DNA of 64,000 nucleotides from NCBI RefSeq assembly GCF_963676285.1, contig NZ_OY781063.1:2666001-2730000 (forward strand), written 5' to 3'. Below the pieces are notes generated by a model that was not told the origin of the DNA, made no database searches, and saw nothing but the letters and a program-made list of their open reading frames with translations. The DNA is from an uncultured Sphaerochaeta sp. (lineage in GTDB: Bacteria; Spirochaetota; Spirochaetia; Sphaerochaetales; Sphaerochaetaceae). Of the stretch, positions 1 to 9,258 are shown in pieces; positions within the stretch are counted from its first letter, which is position 1; each line of letters starts with the position of its first letter. Both the position numbers and the translations under genes were made by a program.

Positions 1-1070
1 ACGCCCACCTCATCCAACACCTTTATACAAGCATCAATCATCCCTGGGCTGCCACAGAGGTATGCTTCACTATTGGCGCCTTCACTCACCATCCTTCTCA
101 CCACATCAGTGATAAGGCCAACCTCCCCATCCCAATTATCTTCCTCTTGTGGTTCGCTGAGTGCGGGGATGAAGGTGAAATTCGGCATCTTTTCTTCCAG
201 AGCCCGCATCTCATCAAGCAAGAACAGGTCTCGTTTTGAGCGAGCACCAAAGAAGTAGGAAGCCTTTCGTGTAACACCTTTTTTTTCCATGTCAAGCAAC
301 ATCGATTTGATCGGGGCCATTCCCGAACCGCCAGCGATGAAGATGATATGCTTATCGGTATCGCGTAGGAAGAAATCACCGTATGGTCCATTGATGATGA
401 TCTCATCACCTTCCTTGAGATGTTGATGCACATAGGTGGTACAGATACCGTTCGGCACCAGGCGTATCTCTAGCTCCACATGGTTTTTGTCATCTGGAGA
501 AGAGGCCATGGAGTAGGCACGGTAGACTCTCTCATCGGTCAGTTCATATTCAGGAACCTCAAACTGGATATACTGTCCAGCTTTTGCAGAAATCTCGGCT
601 GGTTCTTTCAAGCGAAGTCTCACTTCCTTGATGTCATGGGTCAGGTCCCTGATACTCTCTACAGTTGTCTTGAATTCCTTGACCAGGAAGAGTTCCTCAG
701 GGATGACGATGGCGACATCCTGTTTCACTTTGAACTGGCAGGAGAGTCTTACATTCCTTTCCTTTTCCTCATCGGATATCCAGGGTAGCTCAGTGGGGAG
801 ATAGTCTCCTCCTCCACTGACAACCCTTACCTTGCACATTCCACAAGAGCCACGTCCTCCACATGCTGATGGGATGAAAACCCCCTCCTGGTTGAGGGCT
901 TTGAGCAATGGCTGGCCTCCTTGGACTTCCAACTCCTTCGAGCCATCATTGATTGAGATTTTTACCACACCATAGTTACCTATGGTTGCATCTGCGATTA
1001 CTAGCAAGATTGCCAGGAAGACCGAGATGAGGCTGATGATTCCGATACTGATCAGTAGTGTTACAATCAT
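1..1070 (-). CDS. nqrF: Na+-translocating NADH:quinone reductase subunit F (partial)
   Basis: This is the NADH-oxidising subunit of Na+-NQR: it takes electrons from NADH onto FAD and passes them through a 2Fe-2S centre to the membrane subunits. The N-terminus is one membrane helix (MIVTLLISIGIISLISVFLA). A plant-type ferredoxin domain follows, with the cluster motif CGGRGSCGMC near residue 70 and a fourth Cys in LSCQ. The FAD-binding motif is RAYSMAS, and the NAD-binding segments include AGGSGMAPI and LCGSPGM. The reading frame is open to the window edge, so the C-terminus is missing. The start is the ATG 10 bases after nqrE, preceded by a GGAGGGAG ribosome-binding site. The fused FAD/NAD domain separates it from RnfB, so the operon is Nqr rather than Rnf. 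Confidence 0.95.
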   Translation of the reverse strand, partial: MIVTLLISIGIISLISVFLAILLVIADATIGNYGVVKISINDGSKELEVQGGQPLLKALNQEGVFIPSACGGRGSCGMCKVRVVSGGGDYLPTELPWISDEEKERNVRLSCQFKVKQDVAIVIPEELFLVKEFKTTVESIRDLTHDIKEVRLRLKEPAEISAKAGQYIQFEVPEYELTDERVYRAYSMASSPDDKNHVELEIRLVPNGICTTYVHQHLKEGDEIIINGPYGDFFLRDTDKHIIFIAGGSGMAPIKSMLLDMEKKGVTRKASYFFGARSKRDLFLLDEMRALEEKMPNFTFIPALSEPQEEDNWDGEVGLITDVVRRMVSEGANSEAYLCGSPGMIDACIKVLDEVG

Positions 1071-1080
1071 CTCTCCCTCC

Positions 1081-1674
1081 TTAGGATATGGCGATCATGC
1101 CGGAGAATCCCATGAATGCCATGGCCATGAATCCAGCAATTACCAAAGTGATTCCCGGGCCTTCCAGTCCTGGGGGAATCTTGGCATTCTTCAGTTTCTG
1201 CCTGATCCCTGCCATTGCTATAATGGCGATAAACCATCCAATTCCGCTTCCCAGTCCAAAGAAGAAGGACGTAAGCAGGGTATACTCCCTGATAACCATG
1301 AAAAGACTTACGCCTAGGATTGCACAGTTGACCGTTATCAGCGGGAGGAAGATACCCAGCGATTGGTACAGCGGCTCGCTGTATCGCTCCAGTGTCATCT
1401 CCGTTAGCTGTACAAATGCAGCTATGACAATGATGAATACAATAAACCTGAGATACTCCAGATTGTATGGAATAAGCAGGTACTGATACACAATCCAGTT
1501 CAGGGGAGTGGTCGTTGCCATGACAAAGATGACTGCCATCCCCAGCCCTGTAGAAGTCTTCAGTTCCTTTGAGACTGAGAGGAAGGAACACATCCCCAGG
1601 TAATTGGTAAGGAGGATATTCCCGGTAAAAATTGAGGCGAAGAAAACAGCAAAGGGCATCAATGAATCAGTCAT
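1081..1674 (-). CDS. nqrE: Na+-translocating NADH:quinone reductase subunit E
   Basis: This is an integral membrane subunit, 197 residues, the usual length for NqrE/RnfA. It has about six hydrophobic helices and holds part of the membrane iron centre in the complex. The N-terminal segment, with ILLTNYLGMCSFLSVSKEL, carries the family's conserved Cys; a second expected Cys is in NCAILGVSLF. The start overlaps the end of nqrD by 8 bases, which indicates translational coupling. It pairs with NqrD, its inverted-topology homologue. Confidence 0.95.
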   Translation of the reverse strand: MTDSLMPFAVFFASIFTGNILLTNYLGMCSFLSVSKELKTSTGLGMAVIFVMATTTPLNWIVYQYLLIPYNLEYLRFIVFIIVIAAFVQLTEMTLERYSEPLYQSLGIFLPLITVNCAILGVSLFMVIREYTLLTSFFFGLGSGIGWFIAIIAMAGIRQKLKNAKIPPGLEGPGITLVIAGFMAMAFMGFSGMIAIS

Positions 1675-2278
1675 TCTTGGCCTCCTTCATGATTTTTTCT
1701 CGAATAATCCAGATAATGATTGCCAACACGAAGAAGCCGCCGGGAGGCATGATCATGATGGACCAGTTTGTCCACCAGGAGCCAAGAATCTGGAAACCCC
1801 AAAGGCTTCCCGTTCCCAGCAACTCTCTCACGAATGCGATTGCCAGCAACACGTAGGCATAGCCCAAGCCGGAGGCTAATCCATCAACCAAAGAGAGCAT
1901 GGGTTTGTTCTGCAAGGCAAAGGCCTCGATCCTACCCATGATGATACAGTTGGTGATGATCAATCCAACGTAGGGGCCGAGTTGCTTCCACATCTCCGGG
2001 TAAAAGGCCTTGAGGACGATATCCACGATGATGACGAAGGTTGCAATCACCATGGTCTCCACCATCATTCGGATTCGTGATGGAATATAGTTTCTCAGTA
2101 TTGATATGGTCAGACTGGAGAGGGCTGTGGTGAACATCACCCCCAAGGTCATGACCATGGTATTCTGCAACTTGTTCGTTACTGCAAGTGTGGAGCAGAT
2201 GCCAAGGATCTGGACAAACACAGGGTTGTTCTTTCCCAGTGGTTCCATAAACGTTTTTCGTAGCAGTTTACTGGCCAT
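1667..2278 (-). CDS. nqrD: Na+-translocating NADH:quinone reductase subunit D
   Basis: This is an integral membrane subunit of Na+-NQR, homologous to RnfE, 203 residues. The start MASKLLRKTFMEPLGKNNPV is chosen because a strong GGAGGTGAG site lies just upstream, inside the end of nqrC. It begins one base after the nqrC stop codon. The family's Cys positions are visible in QILGICSTLAV and IITNCIIMGRIEAFA. Several further hydrophobic helices end in a charged tail. It forms the membrane core with NqrE and NqrB. Confidence 0.95.
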   Translation of the reverse strand: MASKLLRKTFMEPLGKNNPVFVQILGICSTLAVTNKLQNTMVMTLGVMFTTALSSLTISILRNYIPSRIRMMVETMVIATFVIIVDIVLKAFYPEMWKQLGPYVGLIITNCIIMGRIEAFALQNKPMLSLVDGLASGLGYAYVLLAIAFVRELLGTGSLWGFQILGSWWTNWSIMIMPPGGFFVLAIIIWIIREKIMKEAKND

Positions 2279-2279
2279 T

Positions 2280-2873
2280 CTACTCACCTCCAATGATTTG
2301 TTTTGCATCATTTGCAGCACGGTTTGTGATATTCTTGAAGTACTCTGAAGTGCGGGTAGCCCCGGTAATGGCGTCCACCTCAGTTGGCGCATCGGCTGTA
2401 CCTTCTTCAACCAACGTGAAGGGGGCTTGCTTGCCTCTGAACTGTTCGGTAAACCAAGGTTCCTCTATACGAGCCCCGAGCCCAGGGGTTTCATTTTGGC
2501 TTACAATGGCGATACCGGAGAAAGTGCTCAGGTCTTCCTCAAACCCAGCCATAATAGTAATGGCTCCCCACAGCCCTGGACCTTCCACGGGGATGATATA
2601 GCGTTTGCCACTATCGCTGTCTGCGATGTAGTACCCATCCTGTTCATCAATCTTGCTTTGGAACGCTTCCTCAATCCCTTCGGTGGTGTTCTCAAATGCA
2701 ACACCACCGGCATTCAGGATTGCCCTTCTGGTGAATGCAAGTTCGTTCGCTGTTGCCCTATCCTCGGTAGCAAGTTGCAGACCGGAGGTTATAAGAATAC
2801 AGAAGAATGTAACTGCGAACATGAAGAGGAGCGGGTATATACGCTCGCTGTAGAACGTTCTTTTTGCTTTCAT
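2280..2873 (-). CDS. nqrC: Na+-translocating NADH:quinone reductase subunit C
   Basis: This is the periplasm-exposed flavoprotein subunit (NqrC/RnfG), 197 residues. One N-terminal membrane helix (about residues 13-32) anchors an extracytoplasmic FMN-binding domain. The covalent flavinylation motif is AITGATRTSEYF near residue 170; FMN would be attached to the Thr of TGAT by the ApbE flavin transferase. The start overlaps the nqrB stop as ATGA and has an AAGGAGG site. At under 200 residues it is shorter than typical proteobacterial NqrC and closer to RnfG. Confidence 0.94.
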   Translation of the reverse strand: MKAKRTFYSERIYPLLFMFAVTFFCILITSGLQLATEDRATANELAFTRRAILNAGGVAFENTTEGIEEAFQSKIDEQDGYYIADSDSGKRYIIPVEGPGLWGAITIMAGFEEDLSTFSGIAIVSQNETPGLGARIEEPWFTEQFRGKQAPFTLVEEGTADAPTEVDAITGATRTSEYFKNITNRAANDAKQIIGGE

Positions 2874-3844
2874 GCTTTTCCTCCTTCTGCCTTCTTCAGC
2901 TTTTTCTTTGCCTTGGCCCCTTTAAGCAGGGTATCGAGCAAGGGAGCAAACATGTTTGCTAGAAGGATGGCGAACGTGACCCCTTCAACCCAGTTTGCAA
3001 AAGTGCGAATCAAAACAGTGAGTATGCCAAAGACAGCACCATATATCCATCTACCTGTATCTGTTGTCTGGGAAGAAGAGACAGGGTCGGTGATCATAAA
3101 GAATGCAGCAAAAAGAAAGCTACCTCCGAGAAGGGCTGTAAGGGGGTCTGCGACATCTTTCATCCCGCTCTCTGTAGCTAGTTGGAGCCCACTGGCCCAA
3201 AATACGCTCTGCAATAGCAGAAATGAGGTAAGTGAAGCAACAACAATTTTCCAGTTTGCAACTTTCTTGAACACGATAAACAGTCCCCCAAGCAGTATAA
3301 GGATGACACTTGTTTCCCCAAAGCTACCGCTGGTGAATCCAAGGAATAGTTCAAGTAATGAAGCATCCCCGGTTGCCAATGGTGTAGCAGCAGAAACACT
3401 GTCTGCTTGGCTTATCCAGGAGCCAAGGCCGGCAGGGAAGAATCCCTTTTGTGTTGCATTGCCGACAAACGCTGCTGTCATTGGAACCCCGAAACTGATA
3501 TAGACGAATGCACGCGCTGTGATTGCAGGATTGAAAATATTTCTTCCAAACCCACCGAAGATCATCTTCCCGAAGATGATTCCAAATGCAATGCCTACCG
3601 CTGCGATCCAAAGAGGGATGGTAGGCGGTAGTGAGAGCGCAAAGAGCGTGCACGAGACAAACAGGGACTCGGTGATCTTGAAGCCATAGCGGCGTGCCAT
3701 GAGCCATTCACATAACAGTCCCGTTGCCCCTACAACTACCAAGATGGCGATAAAACGCCAGCCGAAAAAATAAATTGCAGCAAGGCAGAGTGGCGCAAGC
3801 GCATAGAGTACGGTGCGCATTGCTTGTTGTTTTTGAATTTTCAC
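2870..3844 (-). CDS. nqrB: Na+-translocating NADH:quinone reductase subunit B
   Basis: This is the large membrane subunit (NqrB/RnfD family), 324 residues with about nine or ten helices. The flavinylation motif is present as DSVSAATPLA near residue 148, with FMN attached to Thr. A second family signature, FMITDPVSSSQTTDTGRWIY, is near residue 255. The start codon is GTG with a GGGGAGGAA site; an ATG eight codons later is the alternative. It is the first gene of the operon. The length is closer to RnfD than to the roughly 400 residues of proteobacterial NqrB, and no nqrA precedes it. Confidence 0.92.
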   Translation of the reverse strand: MKIQKQQAMRTVLYALAPLCLAAIYFFGWRFIAILVVVGATGLLCEWLMARRYGFKITESLFVSCTLFALSLPPTIPLWIAAVGIAFGIIFGKMIFGGFGRNIFNPAITARAFVYISFGVPMTAAFVGNATQKGFFPAGLGSWISQADSVSAATPLATGDASLLELFLGFTSGSFGETSVILILLGGLFIVFKKVANWKIVVASLTSFLLLQSVFWASGLQLATESGMKDVADPLTALLGGSFLFAAFFMITDPVSSSQTTDTGRWIYGAVFGILTVLIRTFANWVEGVTFAILLANMFAPLLDTLLKGAKAKKKLKKAEGGKA

Positions 3845-3867
3845 GGTTCCTCCCCTATAATGAGCCC

Positions 3868-3896
3868 ATTATAAGCCATAATGAGCAGAAAGTAAA
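3868..3896 (-). promoter_or_regulatory. Promoter of the nqr operon
   Basis: On the minus strand a perfect -10 (TATAAT, 3868-3873) lies 17 bases from a -35 of TTTACT (3891-3896). The direct repeat ATAATGAGC (plus-strand sense) occurs at 3857-3865 and 3878-3886, 21 bases apart. It flanks the -10 and could be an operator; that last point is inference. Confidence 0.6.
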
Positions 3897-3991
3897 AATT
3901 TTTACGCATCAGATTCCTCGGTATATCTTTCTCTCTGGCTAAAAATAGCAATTGCCAAGGAGAAAACTGCGTAGTAAGATGAGGTCACAAA

Positions 3992-5203
3992 ATGATGCTA
4001 TATGCGATAATTGCAAGTGTTGCATGTGTGACCTATATCTATCTAGGGATCCTCATTTTGGTATTCGGGAAAGATTCTTCTACCCAGAAAAGCTTTGCTG
4101 TACTCTGTGCCATGCTTGCCCTCTGGTCGTTTGGATGTGCAGGGCGTAATATCGTTCAGACAGAACAATGGACCTCTTTCTTCGACCGACTCTATTATAC
4201 CGGTTCTGAGTTGTTTATTCTTGCCGGCATCATATTCATCCTGTTCCTATCGGAACGTCAGCGAGTACCTCTCTACCGCATGCTTGTATTGGTCATCATG
4301 CTTCGCATTGGTATCTATCAAACTGCGAATTGGGGTTGGAATATGCTTGCTCGGGACTTCCCCTCAGGGTCTTGGTTTGTGTCACACCAACTTCTTTCCG
4401 CTTTTGAGTCATTGTTGATTCCCCTTATTGCCCTGATTTGGGGACGAACAACCACACTGCACAGGGAGCAAATACAATCTCGAATCATTGTCATCAGTAC
4501 CATATGTGGAACAAGCATCGGAGTACTGGTCGATTTTCTCTCCGGGTTCAAGGGACACAATCCCATTTCTTGCACAATCCCTGTACTATGGATGGTTGCA
4601 GTGTGCTATGCAATCATACGATATGGCCTTATGCAATTTGCACCTGTATATGTGAATCGGGAACTGATCAAACACATGGATCGCGCAGTATTCATGATTG
4701 ATTCAGTTTGGAACATTACCGATTGCAATGCAGCTGCACGTTCCCTGATAGGCCAACCTGAAAATCTACGGCATACTACACCGATGGAGGACGTGTTTCT
4801 TGAAAGTAAGGCAATCCAGAGGAAAGTGACCGCGTTACTGGCCACAGGAGAGCACAACTTCTCCCACACAGGATTTCTTCTTGCCTCAGAGGGGAAAACG
4901 GTCCCCGTGGTGACAAGCTTCTCGCTCATCAGTGACAAGTGGGGAGACAGAATTGGACTTCTCGGATTCTGCCTCCCCAAGTTTGACCTGAACGCTTTCA
5001 TCTCACGCTATCATTTAAGTGAAAGACAGGCTGATATCTTACAGCATATTGTGAACGGAAGGACCCAGTTGCAGACAGCTGAAGCCTTGTTCATCAGTCT
5101 TGCTACGGTTAAGACCCATACAACCAGTCTCTACAACAGGCTGGGAATCTCGAGCCGGAGTGAGCTCTATGCCATGCTTAGGGGAGAGAGTCAGGAAGAG
5201 TAG
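3992..5203 (+). CDS. Membrane-anchored LuxR-family transcriptional regulator
   Basis: This 403-residue protein combines a membrane sensor with a DNA-binding domain. Residues 1-220 are about seven hydrophobic helices, like the histidine-kinase-N-terminal 7TM module. A PAS-like segment follows (about 225-330, from HMDRAVFMIDSVWNITDCNAAARSL). The C-terminus is a LuxR/GerE helix-turn-helix, LSERQADILQHIVNGRTQLQ through VKTHTTSLYNRLGISSRSEL. It therefore probably senses a signal at or in the membrane and regulates transcription directly, without a phosphorelay. It is divergent from the nqr operon across a 147-base gap, so nqr is one possible target. The ligand is unknown. Confidence 0.85.
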   Translation: MMLYAIIASVACVTYIYLGILILVFGKDSSTQKSFAVLCAMLALWSFGCAGRNIVQTEQWTSFFDRLYYTGSELFILAGIIFILFLSERQRVPLYRMLVLVIMLRIGIYQTANWGWNMLARDFPSGSWFVSHQLLSAFESLLIPLIALIWGRTTTLHREQIQSRIIVISTICGTSIGVLVDFLSGFKGHNPISCTIPVLWMVAVCYAIIRYGLMQFAPVYVNRELIKHMDRAVFMIDSVWNITDCNAAARSLIGQPENLRHTTPMEDVFLESKAIQRKVTALLATGEHNFSHTGFLLASEGKTVPVVTSFSLISDKWGDRIGLLGFCLPKFDLNAFISRYHLSERQADILQHIVNGRTQLQTAEALFISLATVKTHTTSLYNRLGISSRSELYAMLRGESQEE

Positions 5204-5240
5204 AAAAGGGTTCCCTTTCCTCTTACTCCCCAGGAAGGAA

Positions 5241-5264
5241 TCCCCTTGGATTGCTCCAAGGGGA
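5241..5264. terminator. Hairpin between convergent genes
   Basis: This is a perfect 10-bp stem (TCCCCTTGGA / TCCAAGGGGA) with a 4-base loop. It lies between the LuxR-type gene and the convergent lipoprotein gene. There is no long T tract, so factor-independent termination is likely but not certain. Confidence 0.6.
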
Positions 5265-5274
5265 GGGCAATGTG

Positions 5275-6954
5275 TTATTGCACCACAGGAGGTATCCATG
5301 TTCCTCTGGTTGTGATGAAATCACCGGATACAGTGTACACACCCAGTACTTCCGTATCATCAGGATCGAGAGGATCCTCTGGGATGACTGAGACTGCAGT
5401 TCCGCTTACGGTTCCCTTTACGTAGGATCCATGACTGTCTCCATATTTTGTGAAGGTAATCGTGATCCCCTCGTTTATGGTTTCCCAAAGTTTTCCCCAT
5501 TTCAATACATCATCTACTCCATCAGGATTGTCGACCACTATTGGATTGTAGAAATTGCTGATCGCATCGAAAGTCCGTCTCACTCCATGTTCATCAACAC
5601 TTGCTACAGTGAAGAGACACCAATCATAGGCTTGGCCAAGCACGACATTTGCAGTGTCCACTTCCCAGACCCCCAGAGCTGCGTATTTTCCCTCACTATC
5701 CATCGACCCATTGTATGGGAACATATTCATATCCTCATCTAGATCATAAGGTACAGAGGAAGCGAACATGAAACTTCCAGGGAGGATTTCATCAGGGCTC
5801 TTTTCCAGCATCATTTCAAGATGTATTGGGATGGAGTAATCGGGGTATGTTGCCAATGCATCAAATCCAGAGCCCTCTGCTGGTCCATTTCCCAGCCCAA
5901 AGAACCAGGTATCATCAGGGTCATTTTTGTTGGTGAACCATAGATCGATGTATCCCCCAATTCCGCATACATCATCAAGGTAGAATGCTATAGATTCAGA
6001 GGAGATGCCTCCCCCTTGTGAGGTTACTTTAACGGAGAGCGTATGCCAACCGAATGCAATCTCTTCACCATCAAGAAGGACGTTTATTTCATCTGCCCCT
6101 GCTATCTCTATACCGTCAAGATACCACTGATAGGAGGTAGCATCTGCAGGGGCGGCGGTAAAAGATTGGACGCTTGAACGCTCAAGGATGAAATCTTGTG
6201 AAGTAATGCTTACCGCAAAAGGATTTCGCAGATTGTTGATGATTTCCAGGGATATTTCAAATGGTGATACAGGGATTACTTCAGAGGCTGAACTGGTATG
6301 CCCACTGAGTATCCTTACTTCATGGAAATTACCTGCAAATGGGGCTTCCCCATCCTTCAGGATGTAGGAGAAGTCATAGTAACCTTCATCGAGGTCTTCT
6401 ACAGTAATGGTTGCCGTTGAACCGGATATGACAATGCAAGACCCATCCACTGCAGTTTGTGTAGATTCTGTTTCATGGGTCAGGAATGCCTCAACCCCCG
6501 GATTTCCAATAAGGTTGCCAGTCCAATCAAGTGAGAAGGTGAAATCTCCGATTCCGTTCAGTGGTACAATGGTTACCGAAGTGTTTGATGTCGTTCCACC
6601 GGTAATATTCACTGTGCTGGAGCCTTCTCCAATAATGATAGGAGGATCGTCAGCATTTAATGCTTCAACCGTAATAGTCCAATCTCCAACTCGAATACCA
6701 CTGAATGTATGGGTGGTCGAGGTAATGTCAATAGGCCCTATGGTATCCTCAGAGCCTGATCGATACCCAGTGAGCCGATACATTGCCACCTCCATCGAAA
6801 CATCAGGTGTAATGGTCCTGAGGCTTGGGTCATTATGCATGATAACTTTCAGCGAACCTGTTTCCGGTACTTCTCCCACACCTAGGTCACACGCTACATA
6901 AAACACCATGGTCACTGCCAAGAGTACCAATATAGAATAACCAACCTTTTTCAT
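5275..6954 (-). CDS. Lipoprotein with Ig-like repeats, unknown function
   Basis: I do not recognise a named family for this 559-residue exported protein. The start MKKVGYSILVLLAVTMVF is chosen for its AGGAGGAG site; 16 upstream codons in frame are unlikely to be used. The signal peptide ends in FYVAC-DLG, a slightly atypical lipobox. The body is beta-rich. Residues about 25-250 contain repeated short strands around SLKVIMHND and SVTIVPLNGIGDFTFSLDW. An Ig/PKD-like module (YQWYLDGIEIAGADE, then GWHTLSVKV) follows near 275-340, and then an aromatic, acidic C-terminal region. It is probably a surface or periplasmic lipoprotein. Confidence 0.7.
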   Translation of the reverse strand: MKKVGYSILVLLAVTMVFYVACDLGVGEVPETGSLKVIMHNDPSLRTITPDVSMEVAMYRLTGYRSGSEDTIGPIDITSTTHTFSGIRVGDWTITVEALNADDPPIIIGEGSSTVNITGGTTSNTSVTIVPLNGIGDFTFSLDWTGNLIGNPGVEAFLTHETESTQTAVDGSCIVISGSTATITVEDLDEGYYDFSYILKDGEAPFAGNFHEVRILSGHTSSASEVIPVSPFEISLEIINNLRNPFAVSITSQDFILERSSVQSFTAAPADATSYQWYLDGIEIAGADEINVLLDGEEIAFGWHTLSVKVTSQGGGISSESIAFYLDDVCGIGGYIDLWFTNKNDPDDTWFFGLGNGPAEGSGFDALATYPDYSIPIHLEMMLEKSPDEILPGSFMFASSVPYDLDEDMNMFPYNGSMDSEGKYAALGVWEVDTANVVLGQAYDWCLFTVASVDEHGVRRTFDAISNFYNPIVVDNPDGVDDVLKWGKLWETINEGITITFTKYGDSHGSYVKGTVSGTAVSVIPEDPLDPDDTEVLGVYTVSGDFITTRGTWIPPVVQ

Positions 6955-7262
6955 TGTTCTCCTCCTGTGAAGAGCAATAGATCTACTTGATGCGCAGAAC
7001 ACTTCGTTTTGATAGAAACCAATAATGCTTGTAATGGTCCTCCCTCTCCATCGATGGTTATACTCTAGGTTGTTTTATGCCTCGGCGCTTCATACCAAAG
7101 TATGATTTTGCGGGTTTGCTGGAGTGTTTGTTATTAAATTCCGGTATTGGCTACATCTATTCCCCAAGTGTTACAGGTCATACCTCAGGTAGCGTTCCAG
7201 GGGTTGGTGAATGAGCTTCTTGATCTTGAATATTGAATAGAAAGATATGATACAAATCTTTT
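6955..7262. other. Intergenic region, no gene seen
   Basis: This gap of about 308 bases lies between two leftward genes and should hold the lipoprotein promoter. A short inverted repeat (CATAC / GTATG, 7091-7104) is the only structure I could see. No small ORF with a good ribosome-binding site was found. Confidence 0.5.
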
Positions 7263-8474
7263 TTATATCTCGTTATGGTTATAGATGCCGATTCCGCCCT
7301 TGCCGTGTTTCTTGATTGTATACATTGCAGAATCAGCGTTCCTCAGCAATGCCTCCCCGTCATCTCCAGCTTCAGGATAGATGGAGATACCGATGGAAGC
7401 GTTTATGGTACAGATTATTGTATCGATTGTTATGGGTTCCTGTAGAACGGAATGCACCCTTGCAGCGAATTGTTTTGCCTGCATAGTGTCTTCGATATCT
7501 TGCATGATGATCGCAAATTCATCACCAGCCAATCGTGCCACGAAATCAGTTCCTCGGACACAGTTCAGTAGTCTTCTCCCTACGGTTACAAGAACCCCGT
7601 CACCAACTTCGTGGCCATGGGTGTCATTGATTATCTTGAAGGAGTCAAGGTCTATATAGAGGAGTGCGCATTTTATTGCGTTTGTTTTGGCTTCTGAAAC
7701 GATTGTTTCCAATTTCGTAAAGAAAATTCTTCTATTGGGAAGGCCTGTAAGCGTGTCATAGTTGGCATAGATCTCCAACTCAGTAGCAACTTTCTGCAGT
7801 ACTTCTGTCTCACTCTGTATTTTCATATTCTCATTTTCCAAGTCGTGCATGGCCAGGAATCTTTTGAAAGAGAAGAACACTGTGCCATAAGCGGACAAGG
7901 AGAGGGCAACCAAGAGGAGCATCGGCCATCGATTGGCGGCCAAGGTTTGCATAATATCGTCTGTAACAAAGAAGAAGTAGGATAGATTCAGAAAGATGCA
8001 GATCATCAAGCCAGAGAAGACGGGCCAGTCGCTCACAACCGTTTGATAGGTCCGGAGGAAGTGTTTCCTGAACATGGTAATCACGAGTAGGTAGAGGACA
8101 AACCGGAAGAATGTATTGGCATACTGTGGATAGGGGAACAGTCTCCCAAGATGGAAGCTGAGGATGATGATCATCATTGCAATATTGATGGTGGTGAGAA
8201 AGGTGAAACTCCATTGCATGAAACTCATTTTGGTAAATGACTTGATAAGAAGGCCAACCACGATGAACATCAAAACAGTGAATCGGGACAACCCTGTGAG
8301 GTCTCCCCGGAAGTAGAACCAAAGGGTGCTTGTCATATTGATGACAAACACAAAGATTGCGATGCTGATAATATGCTTACGGTCGAATTTGGACTTTGTA
8401 AGGGTTAATAATAACAGTACATACATAACCGATGAGACACTGCCTCGAAGTATGTTGCTGATCAGTTCAGTCAT
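7263..8474 (-). CDS. Membrane diguanylate cyclase (GGDEF)
   Basis: This 403-residue protein makes cyclic di-GMP. About six hydrophobic helices form the N-terminal half (residues 1-195), a short coiled-coil-like linker follows, and a GGDEF domain occupies about 235-400. The active-site motif is the AGDEF variant in RLAGDEFAIIM. An allosteric inhibition site, RGTD, lies exactly five residues before it, so product feedback is expected. The start is the ATG with GGAG eight bases upstream; an in-frame TTG nine codons earlier is weaker. Confidence 0.9.
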   Translation of the reverse strand: MTELISNILRGSVSSVMYVLLLLTLTKSKFDRKHIISIAIFVFVINMTSTLWFYFRGDLTGLSRFTVLMFIVVGLLIKSFTKMSFMQWSFTFLTTINIAMMIIILSFHLGRLFPYPQYANTFFRFVLYLLVITMFRKHFLRTYQTVVSDWPVFSGLMICIFLNLSYFFFVTDDIMQTLAANRWPMLLLVALSLSAYGTVFFSFKRFLAMHDLENENMKIQSETEVLQKVATELEIYANYDTLTGLPNRRIFFTKLETIVSEAKTNAIKCALLYIDLDSFKIINDTHGHEVGDGVLVTVGRRLLNCVRGTDFVARLAGDEFAIIMQDIEDTMQAKQFAARVHSVLQEPITIDTIICTINASIGISIYPEAGDDGEALLRNADSAMYTIKKHGKGGIGIYNHNEI

Positions 8475-8682
8475 CGAGCGTGCTCCTTCAAATGTTTCCA
8501 ACTGTCCACACTTGCCTTACTGTTCGTTGGGGATTGTCTTTTCTGTACAGGAATCCGACTCCTATAAGCAGGACATTTTCTCTGTAAAGTCTAACATACA
8601 TCGCTAGATTGGCCTATTGCTTTTAATTGCAAACGTATTGAATGAAGGTAAAAGGAGTAAACGAGCAAATACTGGCAAGTGT

Positions 8683-9258
8683 TTAGGAAGTTGTGCTTCC
8701 TACCTGGTGATACCGAAAACAAGTTGCCTCATGGTCGTTGATGATGCCTGCGGCTTGCAGGTGGGCATAGATGGTGATGGAACCAAGAAAGGTGAACCCC
8801 CGCTTCTTGAGGTCCTTGCTGATCATATCGGAGAGTTCATTCCTGGCAATAACGATACCCCCGTCTGCATGACCTGGGTATTCCATTGTCTTGTTCCCGG
8901 TAAACCCCCAAAGATACGATGAGAATGAACCGAATTCCTCCTGGATCGGTAGGAATGCTTTTGCATTGGTAATAATTGCCCGGATTTTTCTTGGGGAGCG
9001 GATCATCCCCTCCATTTTCATAATCTCATCGACGTGCTCATCTCCATAGCCAGCAACCTTGGAGACATTGAAATCATCAAATGCAGAGCGGAGAGCTTCC
9101 CGTCTTTTCAATACCGTGAGCCAGCTCAATCCGCATTGCATGACTTCCATGCTCAGATACTCAAACTGTCTCTGATCATCATGGAGTGGAACTCCCCACT
9201 CCCTGTCATGATATTCTACCAAGAGAGGATTCTCACCTGTCCAGCTACATCGGTTCAT
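8683..9258 (-). CDS. tag: DNA-3-methyladenine glycosylase I
   Basis: This base-excision repair enzyme removes 3-methyladenine from alkylated DNA. The 191-residue length is normal for the family. The N-terminal MNRCSWTGENPLLVEYHDREWGVP carries a zinc-ligand Cys and a His. The second ligand pair is near the C-terminus in YAHLQAAGIINDHEATC. The core MQCGLSWLTVLKRREALRSAF is diagnostic. The start is set by a good AGGAGG site; an in-frame start 16 codons earlier lacks support. It appears monocistronic. Confidence 0.93.
   Translation of the reverse strand: MNRCSWTGENPLLVEYHDREWGVPLHDDQRQFEYLSMEVMQCGLSWLTVLKRREALRSAFDDFNVSKVAGYGDEHVDEIMKMEGMIRSPRKIRAIITNAKAFLPIQEEFGSFSSYLWGFTGNKTMEYPGHADGGIVIARNELSDMISKDLKKRGFTFLGSITIYAHLQAAGIINDHEATCFRYHQVGSTTS

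Noticed and set aside
2427..3503. A 358-codon frame on the plus strand opposite nqrC and nqrB
   Set aside because: It is antisense to two well-supported nqr genes, with no ribosome-binding site and no recognisable domain.
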